Source: Streptomyces lacrimifluminis (GTDB lineage: Bacteria; Actinomycetota; Actinomycetes; Streptomycetales; Streptomycetaceae). From it: DNA of 64,000 nucleotides. Below the pieces are notes generated by a model, which was not told the DNA's origin, searched no databases, and saw only the letters and a list, made by a program, of their open reading frames with translations. A program made the position numbers and the translations under genes. Shown piece by piece: positions 32,955 through 41,206 of the stretch; positions within the stretch are counted from its first letter, which is position 1, and the number at the start of each line of letters is the position of its first letter. The stretch lies in assembly GCF_014646095.1 (NCBI RefSeq), contig NZ_BMMU01000004.1:432453-496452 (forward strand), in the 5' to 3' direction.

Positions 32955-33062
32955 TCGTGCTCCGGAACCGCTGCCGTGTCGCTGAGGGTCGGGGTGACAG
33001 GCGACGGTTCCGGCGTCTCTAGGGCCTCGTGGAGCCGCTGGTGCCCCTACCCTGTGATCGCC

Positions 33063-35810
33063 CTACCGGTGATCGCTCCCCGCCGAGGACGAAGCCGCCC
33101 GCCCCGCCTCCAGTCGCGCCACCGGGATCCGGAACGGTGAGCAGCTGACGTAGTCCAGGCCGACCTCGTGGAAGAAGTGGACCGACTCCGGGTCGCCGCC
33201 GTGTTCGCCGCACACGCCCAGTTTCAGGTCGGGGCGGACCGCGCGGCCCGCCTCGACCGCCAGCTTGACCAGCGCGCCGACGCCGTCCCGGTCGATCGTC
33301 TCGAAGGGGGAGACTCCGAAGATGCCCTTCTCCAGGTAGGCCGTGAAGAAGGAGGCCTCCACGTCGTCCCTGCTGAAGCCCCACACCGTCTGGGTCAGGT
33401 CGTTCGTGCCGAACGAGAAGAACTCGGCGGCCTCCGCGATCTGCCCCGCCGTCAGGGCGGCGCGCGGCAGCTCGATCATGGTGCCCAGCGCCAACTTCAG
33501 CTCCACGCCGGTCTGTTCGATGACCTCGGCGATGACCTGCTCGGCCTCGTCGCGCACGATCTCCAGCTCCTGGACCGTGCCCACCAGCGGGATCATGATC
33601 TCGGCGCGCGGGTCGCCCTTGGCGTTCTTGCGCTCGGCCACCGCCTCCGCGATCGCCCGTACCTGCATGGTGAACAGGCCGGGGATCACCAGGCCGAGCC
33701 GTACGCCCCGCAGGCCCAGCATCGGGTTCTGCTCGTGCAGCCGGTGCACCGCCTGGAGCAGGCGCAGGTCGTTCTCGTGCGGGTCCTTGCGGGACTCGGC
33801 GAGGGCGACCCGTACCGACAACTCGGTGATGTCCGGCAGGAACTCGTGCAGCGGCGGGTCGAGGAGACGGACCGTCACCGGCAGGCCGTCCATCGCCGAG
33901 AACAGTTCCACGAAGTCCTGCTTCTGGAGCGGGAGAAGCGCCTTCAGGGACTCCTCGCGCTCGGCGTCCGTGTCGGCCAGGATCAGGCGTTCCACCAGCT
34001 CGCGACGGTCGCCGAGGAACATGTGCTCCGTACGGCAGAGGCCGATGCCCTGTGCGCCGAACCGCCGCGCCCGCATCGCGTCCTCGGCGTTGTCCGCGTT
34101 GGCCCGGACACGGAGACGACGCTTCCGGTCCGCGAAGGCCATGATCCGGTGGACCGCCTCGACCAGTTCGTCGGCGTCGTTGGCGCCCGCGTGCATCCGG
34201 CCCTCGAAGTACTCCACCACGGGGGACGGCACGACCGGGACCTCGCCCAGGTACACCTTGCCGCTCGAACCGTCGATGGAGATGAGGTCGCCCTCCTCCA
34301 CCACGTGCCCGCCGGGGACCGTCATCCGGCGCCGCTTGGTGTCGACCTCCAGCTCCTCGGCGCCGCACACGCACGTCTTGCCCATACCGCGCGCCACGAC
34401 GGCCGCGTGGGACGTCTTGCCGCCGCGCGAGGTGAGGATGCCCTCGGCCGCGATCATGCCGTCGAGGTCGTCGGGGTTGGTCTCCCTGCGGACGAGGATG
34501 ACCTTCTCGCCCGAACGCGACCACTTCACCGCGGTGTACGAGTCGAACACCGCCTTGCCGACCGCCGCGCCCGGCGAGGCCGCGATGCCCCGGCCGACCT
34601 GCGCGACCTTCGTCGCCTCGTCGAAGCGCGGGAACATCAGCTGGGCCAACTGGGCTCCGGTGACGCGCTGGAGCGCCTCCGCCTCGTCGATGACCCCCTG
34701 GTCGACGAGCTGTGTGGCGATACGGAAGGCCGCGCCCGCCGTGCGCTTGCCGACGCGCGTCTGGAGCATCCACAACTGGCCGCGCTCGATGGTGAACTCG
34801 ATGTCGCAGAGATCCTTGTAGTGGTTCTCCAGGGTCGACATGATCTGCATCAGCTGGTCGTACGACTTCTTGTCGATCTGCTCCAGCTCCGCGAGCGGGA
34901 CCGTGTTGCGGATGCCCGCCACGACGTCCTCGCCCTGCGCGTTCTGCAGGTAGTCGCCGTACACGCCCGCGTGGCCGCTGGCCGGGTCGCGGGTGAACGC
35001 GACGCCCGTGCCCGAGTCGGGGCCCAAATTGCCGAAGACCATCGAGCAGATGTTGACCGCCGTACCGAGGTCGCCCGGGATGCGTTCCTGGCGGCGGTAG
35101 AGCTTCGCGCGGTCCGTGTTCCAGGAGTCGAAGACCGCGTGGATCGCGAGGTCCATCTGCTCGCGGGCGTCCTGCGGGAAGTCGCGGCCCGCCTCGGTCT
35201 TGACGATCTTCTTGAACTTGGTGACCAGCTTCTTGAGGTCCGCGGCCTCCAGCTCCGTGTCGACCGCGACCTTCTTGGCCGTCTTCGCCGCGTCCAGCGC
35301 GTCCTCGAACAGCTCACCCTCGACGCCGAGAACCGTCTTGCCGAACATCTGGATGAGGCGGCGGTACGAGTCCCACGCGAAGCGCTCGTCGCCGGCCTGC
35401 TTGGCGAGGCCCTGGACCGACTTGTCGGAGAGGCCGATGTTCAGCACCGTGTCCATCATGCCCGGCATCGAGAACTTCGCCCCCGAGCGGACGGACACGA
35501 GGAGGGGGTCGTCGGCCTGGCCGAGCTTCTTGCCCATCGCCGTTTCGAGGGCCGCGAGATGCGCGCTCACCTCGTCACGCAGTGCCGCCGGCTCCTCACC
35601 GCTGTCGAGGTAGGTCTTGCAGGCCTCGGTGGTGATCGTGAAGCCCGGAGGCACCGGCAGGCCCAGGTTGGTCATCTCGGCGAGGTTGGCACCTTTGCCA
35701 CCGAGAAGGTCCTTGAGGTCCTTGTTGCCCTCGGTGAAGTCGTAAACGAACTTCACGCCCTCAACGCTGTTGCCCGGCTGAACTACGTGGGGATCTTTGT
35801 TTTCCGACAC
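33063..35810 (-). CDS. ppdK: Pyruvate, phosphate dikinase
   Basis: A 915-aa enzyme interconverting pyruvate + ATP + Pi and PEP + AMP + PPi. Domains in order: N-terminal ATP-grasp (LLGGKGANLAEMTNLGLPVPPGFTITTEAC), phospho-histidine swivel domain with the active H468 in GGKTSHAAVVARGMGK, and the C-terminal PEP-utilising barrel (GLCRTEHMF, IPLVGTVQELE, FGTNDLTQ, VCGEHGGDP). Full length for the family. The GTG at 35810 (VSENKDPHV) has AAGGAG upstream, so the longer frame to 35942 is rejected. Upstream DNA (35811-36249) has a -10-like TAAAAT (36011-36006) directly beside one of three palindromes. Confidence 0.96.
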   Translation of the reverse strand: MSENKDPHVVQPGNSVEGVKFVYDFTEGNKDLKDLLGGKGANLAEMTNLGLPVPPGFTITTEACKTYLDSGEEPAALRDEVSAHLAALETAMGKKLGQADDPLLVSVRSGAKFSMPGMMDTVLNIGLSDKSVQGLAKQAGDERFAWDSYRRLIQMFGKTVLGVEGELFEDALDAAKTAKKVAVDTELEAADLKKLVTKFKKIVKTEAGRDFPQDAREQMDLAIHAVFDSWNTDRAKLYRRQERIPGDLGTAVNICSMVFGNLGPDSGTGVAFTRDPASGHAGVYGDYLQNAQGEDVVAGIRNTVPLAELEQIDKKSYDQLMQIMSTLENHYKDLCDIEFTIERGQLWMLQTRVGKRTAGAAFRIATQLVDQGVIDEAEALQRVTGAQLAQLMFPRFDEATKVAQVGRGIAASPGAAVGKAVFDSYTAVKWSRSGEKVILVRRETNPDDLDGMIAAEGILTSRGGKTSHAAVVARGMGKTCVCGAEELEVDTKRRRMTVPGGHVVEEGDLISIDGSSGKVYLGEVPVVPSPVVEYFEGRMHAGANDADELVEAVHRIMAFADRKRRLRVRANADNAEDAMRARRFGAQGIGLCRTEHMFLGDRRELVERLILADTDAEREESLKALLPLQKQDFVELFSAMDGLPVTVRLLDPPLHEFLPDITELSVRVALAESRKDPHENDLRLLQAVHRLHEQNPMLGLRGVRLGLVIPGLFTMQVRAIAEAVAERKNAKGDPRAEIMIPLVGTVQELEIVRDEAEQVIAEVIEQTGVELKLALGTMIELPRAALTAGQIAEAAEFFSFGTNDLTQTVWGFSRDDVEASFFTAYLEKGIFGVSPFETIDRDGVGALVKLAVEAGRAVRPDLKLGVCGEHGGDPESVHFFHEVGLDYVSCSPFRIPVARLEAGRAASSSAGSDHR

Positions 35811-36012
35811 GGGTCCCAACTCCTTGAGGACGCGGTGGCTGCCCTGACGGCCAGGAACATACCCAGATCGAAGGCGTCTGGGTACGTCCACTTGCGCGTC
35901 ATGTGCCTGTAACCAGTCGTCAGCCAGCAGATCCAAAGTCACAGCTTGGCAGGCTGCACGAGCGGCATGTTTTCACTTCTTGAACGCAGGCACGTCCCTA
36001 TGCGCATTTTAT

Positions 36013-36026
36013 CGCTCAGTTGAGCG
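36013..36026 (-). promoter_or_regulatory. Palindrome CGCTCA-GT-TGAGCG at the ppdK promoter
   Basis: A 6-bp inverted repeat with 2-nt centre, one base upstream of a -10-like TAAAAT read on the minus strand. Position suits a repressor site or activator site over the ppdK promoter. Confidence 0.5.
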
Positions 36027-36060
36027 GATGACGACACGCCTGAGTTCTCTCGATGAACGA

Positions 36061-36091
36061 TCAAAGGGTGGCACTGAGTGCCACCCTTTGA
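36061..36091. promoter_or_regulatory. Perfect 31-bp palindrome (15-1-15)
   Basis: Arms run from TCAAAGGGTGGCACT (36061-36075) and its complement (36077-36091) around a single G at 36076. It could be the ROK-gene terminator (160 bp past that stop) or an operator; no U-run follows on either strand. Confidence 0.65.
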
Positions 36092-36111
36092 GAAGTGCAG
36101 TCGCCTGCGTG

Positions 36112-36127
36112 GCGCTCATCTGAGCGC
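36112..36127. promoter_or_regulatory. Palindrome GCGCTCA-TC-TGAGCGC
   Basis: A 7-bp inverted repeat whose inner arms CGCTCA/TGAGCG equal those at 36013-36026, with centres about 100 bp apart. Probably a second site for the same regulator. Confidence 0.45.
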
Positions 36128-36249
36128 AACCCCTATCAAGGGTGGCGAGAATCACGCACTCGCGGGCGCCCGGATTTCACCATGCGGACACCGACGCGAA
36201 GGGGAAACACCCCTGTCACAGGGCCCCTTGCCGCAGGCCCCTCGCCGGC

Positions 36250-37461
36250 TCACACCCCCAGCGCCGTCAACCGCTCCTCCACCCGCTCCGGCGCGTACAG
36301 GTACTCCACGACCATCGCCCCGGCCCCCACCAGCCCCGCCCGCTCCCCCAGCCTCGACGTCACCACGTCCAGACGAGCGGTCGAGCGCGGCAGCGCCCGC
36401 TGGTAGAGGAGTTCCCGTACGCCGGTCAGGAACGGCGTGCCCGCCAGGTCCCCCGCGATCATCAGCACACCGGGGTTGAGCAGCGTCACCACCGTCGCCA
36501 GTACGTCCCCCACACTCCGGCCCGCCTCCCGCGCGAGCGCGAGCGCCCCCGGATGCCCGGCCGCGAGCAGGTCCCGTACGTCCGAGCCCGACGCCGCCGG
36601 CACCCCGGTCTCGGCGAGCCGACGGGCGACGGCACCACCGCTCGCGATGGCGGCCAGGCAGCCGTACGACCCGCACCGGCACAGCGCCTCGGCGCCCTGC
36701 GGGACGCGGATGTGCCCGATGTCCCCGGCGCCGCCGTCGATGCCCCGGAACACCGAACCGCCGACCACCACGCCCGCGCCGATACCCGTCGAGACCTTCA
36801 CCAGGACGAAGGCCGAGCAGCCGGGGTAGCCGGAGCGCTGCTCTCCGTACGCCATGAGGTTGGCGTCGTTGTCCACCAGGACCGGGACCCCCGCCGCGCC
36901 CGGCTCGCCCGTGTGCTCGGCGAAGGCGCGGGCCAGCCGGGCTCTGGTGTCGTAGCCGTCCCAGCCGGGCATGATCGGCGGCTGGACGACGCGACCGGTG
37001 TCCATGTCGACCGGACCGGGTACCGCGAGGCCGATGCCGCAGACCTCGGACGGCCGGTGGCCCGCCTTCGTCAGGAGTTCCGCGAACCAGCGGCCGAGTT
37101 CGCCGAGGACGACCTCGGGGCCGTCGTCGACGGCCAGCGCGCCCGAGTGTTCCGCGAGAAGTTCACCCGTGAGGGTGAGAACGGCGGCGCGGGCGTGACG
37201 GGTGTCGAGGTCCGCCGCGAGGACCACGGCGTGGGCGTCGTCGAACTCCAGAGTGATCGACGGGCGCCCGCCGAGCGGCGAGTCGACCGGGCCCGAGGCG
37301 CCCTCGCGCAGCCAGCCCGCGCGGAACAGCCGGTCCAGACGGTGTCCGACCGTCGCGCGTGAGAGACCCGTCACCTGTTGCAGGGCACCGCGAGTCGTGG
37401 CGCGTCCACTGCGTACCAGTTCGAGCAGATCGCCGGCGCTCGCCTGAGCACGACCACTCAT
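36250..37461 (-). CDS. ROK-family transcriptional regulator
   Basis: A 403-aa regulator with an N-terminal winged helix and a C-terminal sugar-kinase-like domain. Seen: RSGRATTRGALQQVTGLSRATVGHRLDRLFRAGWL (helix-turn-helix, residues ~20-55), then VVLAADLDTRHARAAVLTLTGELLAE, GIGLAVPGPVD, DNDANLMAYGEQ, GIGAGVVVGGSVFRG and the zinc motif HIRVPQGAEALCRCGSYGCLAAIAS (CxCGxxGCxE-like with final Ala). It binds a sugar or sugar phosphate and represses transport or hydrolase genes. The ATG at 37461 has AAGGGGG nearby. Divergent from the glycoside hydrolase pair, which is its likely target. Confidence 0.9.
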   Translation of the reverse strand: MSGRAQASAGDLLELVRSGRATTRGALQQVTGLSRATVGHRLDRLFRAGWLREGASGPVDSPLGGRPSITLEFDDAHAVVLAADLDTRHARAAVLTLTGELLAEHSGALAVDDGPEVVLGELGRWFAELLTKAGHRPSEVCGIGLAVPGPVDMDTGRVVQPPIMPGWDGYDTRARLARAFAEHTGEPGAAGVPVLVDNDANLMAYGEQRSGYPGCSAFVLVKVSTGIGAGVVVGGSVFRGIDGGAGDIGHIRVPQGAEALCRCGSYGCLAAIASGGAVARRLAETGVPAASGSDVRDLLAAGHPGALALAREAGRSVGDVLATVVTLLNPGVLMIAGDLAGTPFLTGVRELLYQRALPRSTARLDVVTSRLGERAGLVGAGAMVVEYLYAPERVEERLTALGV

Positions 37462-37500
37462 GCGCACCCCCTTGTGTTTCTCAAGCTTGCATTACATATT

Positions 37501-37529
37501 GAGTTATGCGTGTTAAATAGACGTAACTC
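37501..37529. promoter_or_regulatory. AT-rich divergent promoter with GAGTTA/TAACTC inverted repeat
   Basis: GAGTTA (37501-37506) and TAACTC (37524-37529) flank 17 nt of AT-rich DNA between the ROK gene and the hydrolase operon. Suited to ROK-type operators with separated arms. Confidence 0.45.
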
Positions 37530-37580
37530 TACGGTGGCGCGACCGAACCGGTCGGGCCGAACGTCTTCGGGGAGCCCCGA

Positions 37581-39089
37581 GTGGATCGCACTGCCCAGCT
37601 GACCTCCCGTGCCCGCACGACGGCGCACTCCTTCGTATACGAAGCGGACGTTACGACACATGGCCCGCACGCCCTGCACATCAGGGCGGCCGAGGTGCTG
37701 GAGGGCAACTGGACCGGCACCTCGACGGTGCCCTCGCGCGGCCTGTATCCGCATCAGTGGTCCTGGGACTCCGCGTTCATCGCGATCGGTCTGCGTCATC
37801 TGTCGCCCCTGCGTGCGCAGACGGAGCTGGAGACGCTGCTCTCCGCCCAGTGGGGCGACGGGCGGATCCCGCACATCGTCTTCAACCCTTCCGTCCCGCT
37901 CGACGCGTACTTCCCGAGCCCCGACTTCTGGCGCTCCTCGACCGCGGGGCGCGCTGCGGGCGCCCCGCGCACCGTACAGACGTCCGGCATCGTGCAGCCA
38001 CCGGTGCACGCGCTGGCCGTCTGGCTGGTGCACCAGGCCGACCCCGGCCTGTCCCGGGCACGCGGCTTCCTCGCCCGCGCCTACCCACGGCTCGCCGCCT
38101 GGCACCGCTATCTGTTGCACCGCCGCGACCTGGGCGGGGGCGGCCTCGCGTCGGTCGTGCACCCCTGGGAACAGGGTATGGACAACAGCCCTTGCTGGGA
38201 CGCCCCGTTGAGCCGCGTCACCCCGGCGCCGGCCCGTTCCTTCCGCCGCGCCGACCTCGACCACGGAGCCGCCGAGGACCGGCCGACCGACCTGGACTAC
38301 GGGCGGTACGTGCGGCTGGCCACCGACTACCGGGACGGGGGATACAGGGATGGGCTGGGCGGGGGATATGGAGCCGGCACCGGCGAGTTCGCCGTCGAGG
38401 ACCCCTCCTTCAACGCGCTGCTGATCGCGTCGGAGCACGCGCTGGCCCGTATCGCCCGGGAGTTGGGCGCGACGGGGACGGCCCGGCACGCCCGCGCGGA
38501 ACGCCTGACGGCGGCCCTGGTGGAGCGCCTGTGGGACCCGGCGGAGGGACTGTTCTTCTGCCGCGACGTGGTGGAGGGCACCCTCGTCCCCGAGCGCGGC
38601 GTCTCCGGGCTCGTCCCGCTCCTCCTGCCCACGCTGCCCCGGGACATCGCCGCCACCCTCGTCCGCACGGCGCGCGGGCCGCACTTCGAGGTCGGCGGTG
38701 CCGCCCGCCTCGTACCGTCCTACGACCTGCTCGGCGAGGCCTTCGACCCGCACCGCTACTGGCGGGGGCCCGCCTGGTTCAACACCGGGTGGCTGGTGGA
38801 GCGCGGACTGCGGCAGCACGGCGAGCAGGCGCACGCCGACGCGCTGCGCACGGCCCTGCTGGAGACCGCCGACGCCTCGGAGTTCGCGGAGTACGTGGAC
38901 CCGTACACGGGTGAGGCCTGCGGGGCGCTCGGCTTCGGCTGGACCGCCGCGCTCACCCTCGATCTGCTGCACCAACAGCCCTTCGGCGACAGCGACATCA
39001 CCCACGCGTTCGACAGGTACGACGTGAGTGGCATGAGTGGCATGAGTCAGACGAGCGACATGAAGGACAAGGGAGGCGAACGGGCATGA
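37581..39089 (+). CDS. GH63-like (alpha/alpha)6 glycoside hydrolase
   Basis: A 502-aa protein related to GH63 mannosylglycerate/glucosylglycerate hydrolases and trehalase-like enzymes. Seen: YPHQWSWDSAFIAIGLRHL (catalytic-acid region), GDGRIPHIVFNP, WEQGMDNSPCWD, DPSFNALLIASEHAL and YWRGPAWFNTGWLVERGL (general-base region). No signal peptide, so it is cytoplasmic. Starts at GTG 37581 after GGGGAG. Its stop overlaps the ATG of the next gene (ATGA). The C-terminus is an odd Met/Ser-rich tail (SGMSGMSQTSDMKDKGG). Substrate likely an alpha-glucosyl or alpha-mannosyl compatible solute; unproven. Confidence 0.82.
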   Translation: MDRTAQLTSRARTTAHSFVYEADVTTHGPHALHIRAAEVLEGNWTGTSTVPSRGLYPHQWSWDSAFIAIGLRHLSPLRAQTELETLLSAQWGDGRIPHIVFNPSVPLDAYFPSPDFWRSSTAGRAAGAPRTVQTSGIVQPPVHALAVWLVHQADPGLSRARGFLARAYPRLAAWHRYLLHRRDLGGGGLASVVHPWEQGMDNSPCWDAPLSRVTPAPARSFRRADLDHGAAEDRPTDLDYGRYVRLATDYRDGGYRDGLGGGYGAGTGEFAVEDPSFNALLIASEHALARIARELGATGTARHARAERLTAALVERLWDPAEGLFFCRDVVEGTLVPERGVSGLVPLLLPTLPRDIAATLVRTARGPHFEVGGAARLVPSYDLLGEAFDPHRYWRGPAWFNTGWLVERGLRQHGEQAHADALRTALLETADASEFAEYVDPYTGEACGALGFGWTAALTLDLLHQQPFGDSDITHAFDRYDVSGMSGMSQTSDMKDKGGERA

Positions 39090-41023
39090 CGGACCGGCAT
39101 CATCTGCTCGTGCACGGCGGGACGTTCGCGGCGGTGGGCGACGGAGGGGACATCAGCGGCGTACGCGGGGGCAGCCAGCCCGACGGGTTATTCGTGCGCG
39201 ACGCACGGCACTTGAGCCGCTGGCAGCTCACCGTCGACGGCGCAGTGCCCGAGACGCTCAGCCCGGTCGCCGACGGGGACACCGCGCGCTGTGTGCTCGT
39301 GCCGCGCGGGGGCCGTCAGGAGCCGCCCGCCTACACACTCTTCCGTGAACAGGCCGTCGCGGACGGCGCGTTCGTCGAGGCGCTGCGGGTGACCAGCAAC
39401 CGTCCGGTGCCGGTGACGGTCCGGATCGCGGTCACCGCCGACGCCGACTTCACCGACCAGTTCGAGCTGCGCTCCGACTACCGGACGTACGTCAAGTCCG
39501 GCGCCGTCCGGAAGCGTGAAGTCCTCGACGACGGGGTCGAGTTCAGCTACCGGCGCGGTGAGTGGCTGTCCTGTACGACGGTAACCGCCGAGCCCGCGCC
39601 CGACGGCGTCGAGGAGACCGGCACCGGCGCCCGGCGCCTCGTCTGGACCCTGGACCTCGAACCGCACGGTTCGGCGGAACTGACGCTGCGCGTCGCGGCC
39701 CGCCCGCACGGCGCGACCAAGGCGCCGCAGGTCCCCGTCTCACCCACCGCCGCCAACGAGCAACTCCGCGCTCTGGAAGGGGAGTTCGTCGAGGGCGTCG
39801 CCTTCCCCACCGGCTGGCCGGAGCTGGCGGCGGCCTGCGCACGCGGCCTCTCCGACCTGGCGTCCCTCCAGGTCCCCGCGACCGGACCGGACGGCGAGGA
39901 ACTGCGTGTACCGGCCGCCGGCGCGCCCTGGTTCCTCACCCTCCTCGGCCGCGACGCCCTCCTCACCTCCCTCTTCGCCCTCCCCTACCGTCCCCAGCTC
40001 GCCGCCGCCACGCTCCCGGCGCTCGCCGCGACCCAGGCGACCGAGGTCGGCCCCGACTCCGTGGCCCAGCCGGGCAAGATCGTGCACGAGGTACGGCACG
40101 GCGAGCTGGCGCACTTCGGGCAGGTGCCGTACGGCCGTTACTACGGCTCGGTCGACGCGACACCGCTGTTCCTGGTGCTCCTCGGGGCGTACGTCGAGCA
40201 GACCGGCGACACGGCGCTGGCCCGGCGCCTCGAAGCCAACGCCCGCGCGGCGATCGGCTGGATGCTGGACCACGGCGGCCTGACGTCCCGTGGCTATCTG
40301 GTCTACCGGGCCGACCAGGGCGGCCTCGCCAACCAGAACTGGAAGGACTCCCCCGGCGCCATCTGCTCGGCCGACGGCACCCGCGCAAGCGGCCCGGTGA
40401 TGGCGGCGGGGGCCCAGGGTTACGCGTACGACGCCCTGCGCCGTACCGCCCAACTCGCCCGCACGGTATGGGACGACGAGGTGTACGCCGCCCTCCTCGA
40501 ACAGGCGGCGGCCGACCTCCGGGACCGTTTCCAGCGGGACTTCTGGATGACCCGGCACTCCTTCCCGGCCCTCGCGCTCGACGGGGAGGGCAAACAGGTC
40601 GACGCGCTCGCCTCCGACGCGGGCCATCTGCTCTGGTCGGGGCTCCTCGACAAGGAGTTCGGCGAGAAGGTCGGCAGGCGCCTGGTCGAACCGGACTTCT
40701 TCTCCGGCTGGGGCGTCCGGACGCTGGCCTCGGGTCAGTCCGCCTACCACCCTCTCTCCTACCACCGGGGCTCGGTCTGGCCGCACGACAACGCCCTGAT
40801 CACGCTGGGCCTTTCCCGGTACGGCCTGCACGACGAGGCCCGTACGGTCGCCCACGCGCTCGTCGACGCGGCGACCGCCACGGGCCACCGCCTCCCCGAG
40901 GTCCTCGCCGGTTACGGCCGCGACACCCATGGCGAACCGGTGCCCTACCCGCACGCGTGCGTACGGGAGTCCCGGTCCGCGGCGGCCCCGCTGGCGCTGC
41001 TCACGGCGGTCGGGGGCGCCTGA
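39086..41023 (+). CDS. Glycogen-debranching-type amylo-alpha-1,6-glucosidase-like protein
   Basis: A 645-aa protein with an N-terminal glycogen-debranching-enzyme-like beta domain (HHLLVHGGTFAAVGDGGDISGV, GLFVRDARHLSRW, FREQAVADGAFVEALRVTSN) and a C-terminal (alpha/alpha)6 catalytic domain (PWFLTLLGRDALLTSLFALPY, QNWKDSPGAICSADG, YHRGSVWPHDNALI). Cytoplasmic. Overlaps the preceding hydrolase by 4 bp, so both are made together under the divergent ROK regulator. Probably the two enzymes act in turn on a storage or compatible sugar; no transporter gene is in this operon. Confidence 0.85.
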   Translation: MTDRHHLLVHGGTFAAVGDGGDISGVRGGSQPDGLFVRDARHLSRWQLTVDGAVPETLSPVADGDTARCVLVPRGGRQEPPAYTLFREQAVADGAFVEALRVTSNRPVPVTVRIAVTADADFTDQFELRSDYRTYVKSGAVRKREVLDDGVEFSYRRGEWLSCTTVTAEPAPDGVEETGTGARRLVWTLDLEPHGSAELTLRVAARPHGATKAPQVPVSPTAANEQLRALEGEFVEGVAFPTGWPELAAACARGLSDLASLQVPATGPDGEELRVPAAGAPWFLTLLGRDALLTSLFALPYRPQLAAATLPALAATQATEVGPDSVAQPGKIVHEVRHGELAHFGQVPYGRYYGSVDATPLFLVLLGAYVEQTGDTALARRLEANARAAIGWMLDHGGLTSRGYLVYRADQGGLANQNWKDSPGAICSADGTRASGPVMAAGAQGYAYDALRRTAQLARTVWDDEVYAALLEQAAADLRDRFQRDFWMTRHSFPALALDGEGKQVDALASDAGHLLWSGLLDKEFGEKVGRRLVEPDFFSGWGVRTLASGQSAYHPLSYHRGSVWPHDNALITLGLSRYGLHDEARTVAHALVDAATATGHRLPEVLAGYGRDTHGEPVPYPHACVRESRSAAAPLALLTAVGGA

Positions 41024-41206
41024 GGGAACGTACGACGAGGTGTGTGGCCGGTCACGTGGTGAGGCGTTTACCCGGTGTTTGCCGGGTGCTTGGGCCCGGA
41101 GGCTGAACGGAGGCCGAGGGCCCGCCGTACGGGATGGTGGCGGACCTCGGCTCCCGCGCCGGGTCCGCCGCTTCCTGCACGGGCTTCACACGGAAGGACC
41201 TCCGGG

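Larger units (their letters stand above)
35811..36249. other. 439-bp gap: ppdK control region with palindromes
   Basis: Between the ppdK start and the ROK gene stop, both minus strand. It holds a -10-like TAAAAT (minus strand, 36011-36006), two palindromes with CGCTCA/TGAGCG arms about 100 bp apart, and between them a perfect 31-bp palindrome. Unlike most of the window it is relatively AT-rich. No gene seen. Confidence 0.7.

Noticed and set aside
33168..35912. 914-codon open frame antisense to ppdK
   Set aside because: Same artefact; composition rich in R/H/L/V/D with no domain, and ppdK motifs are clear on the other strand.
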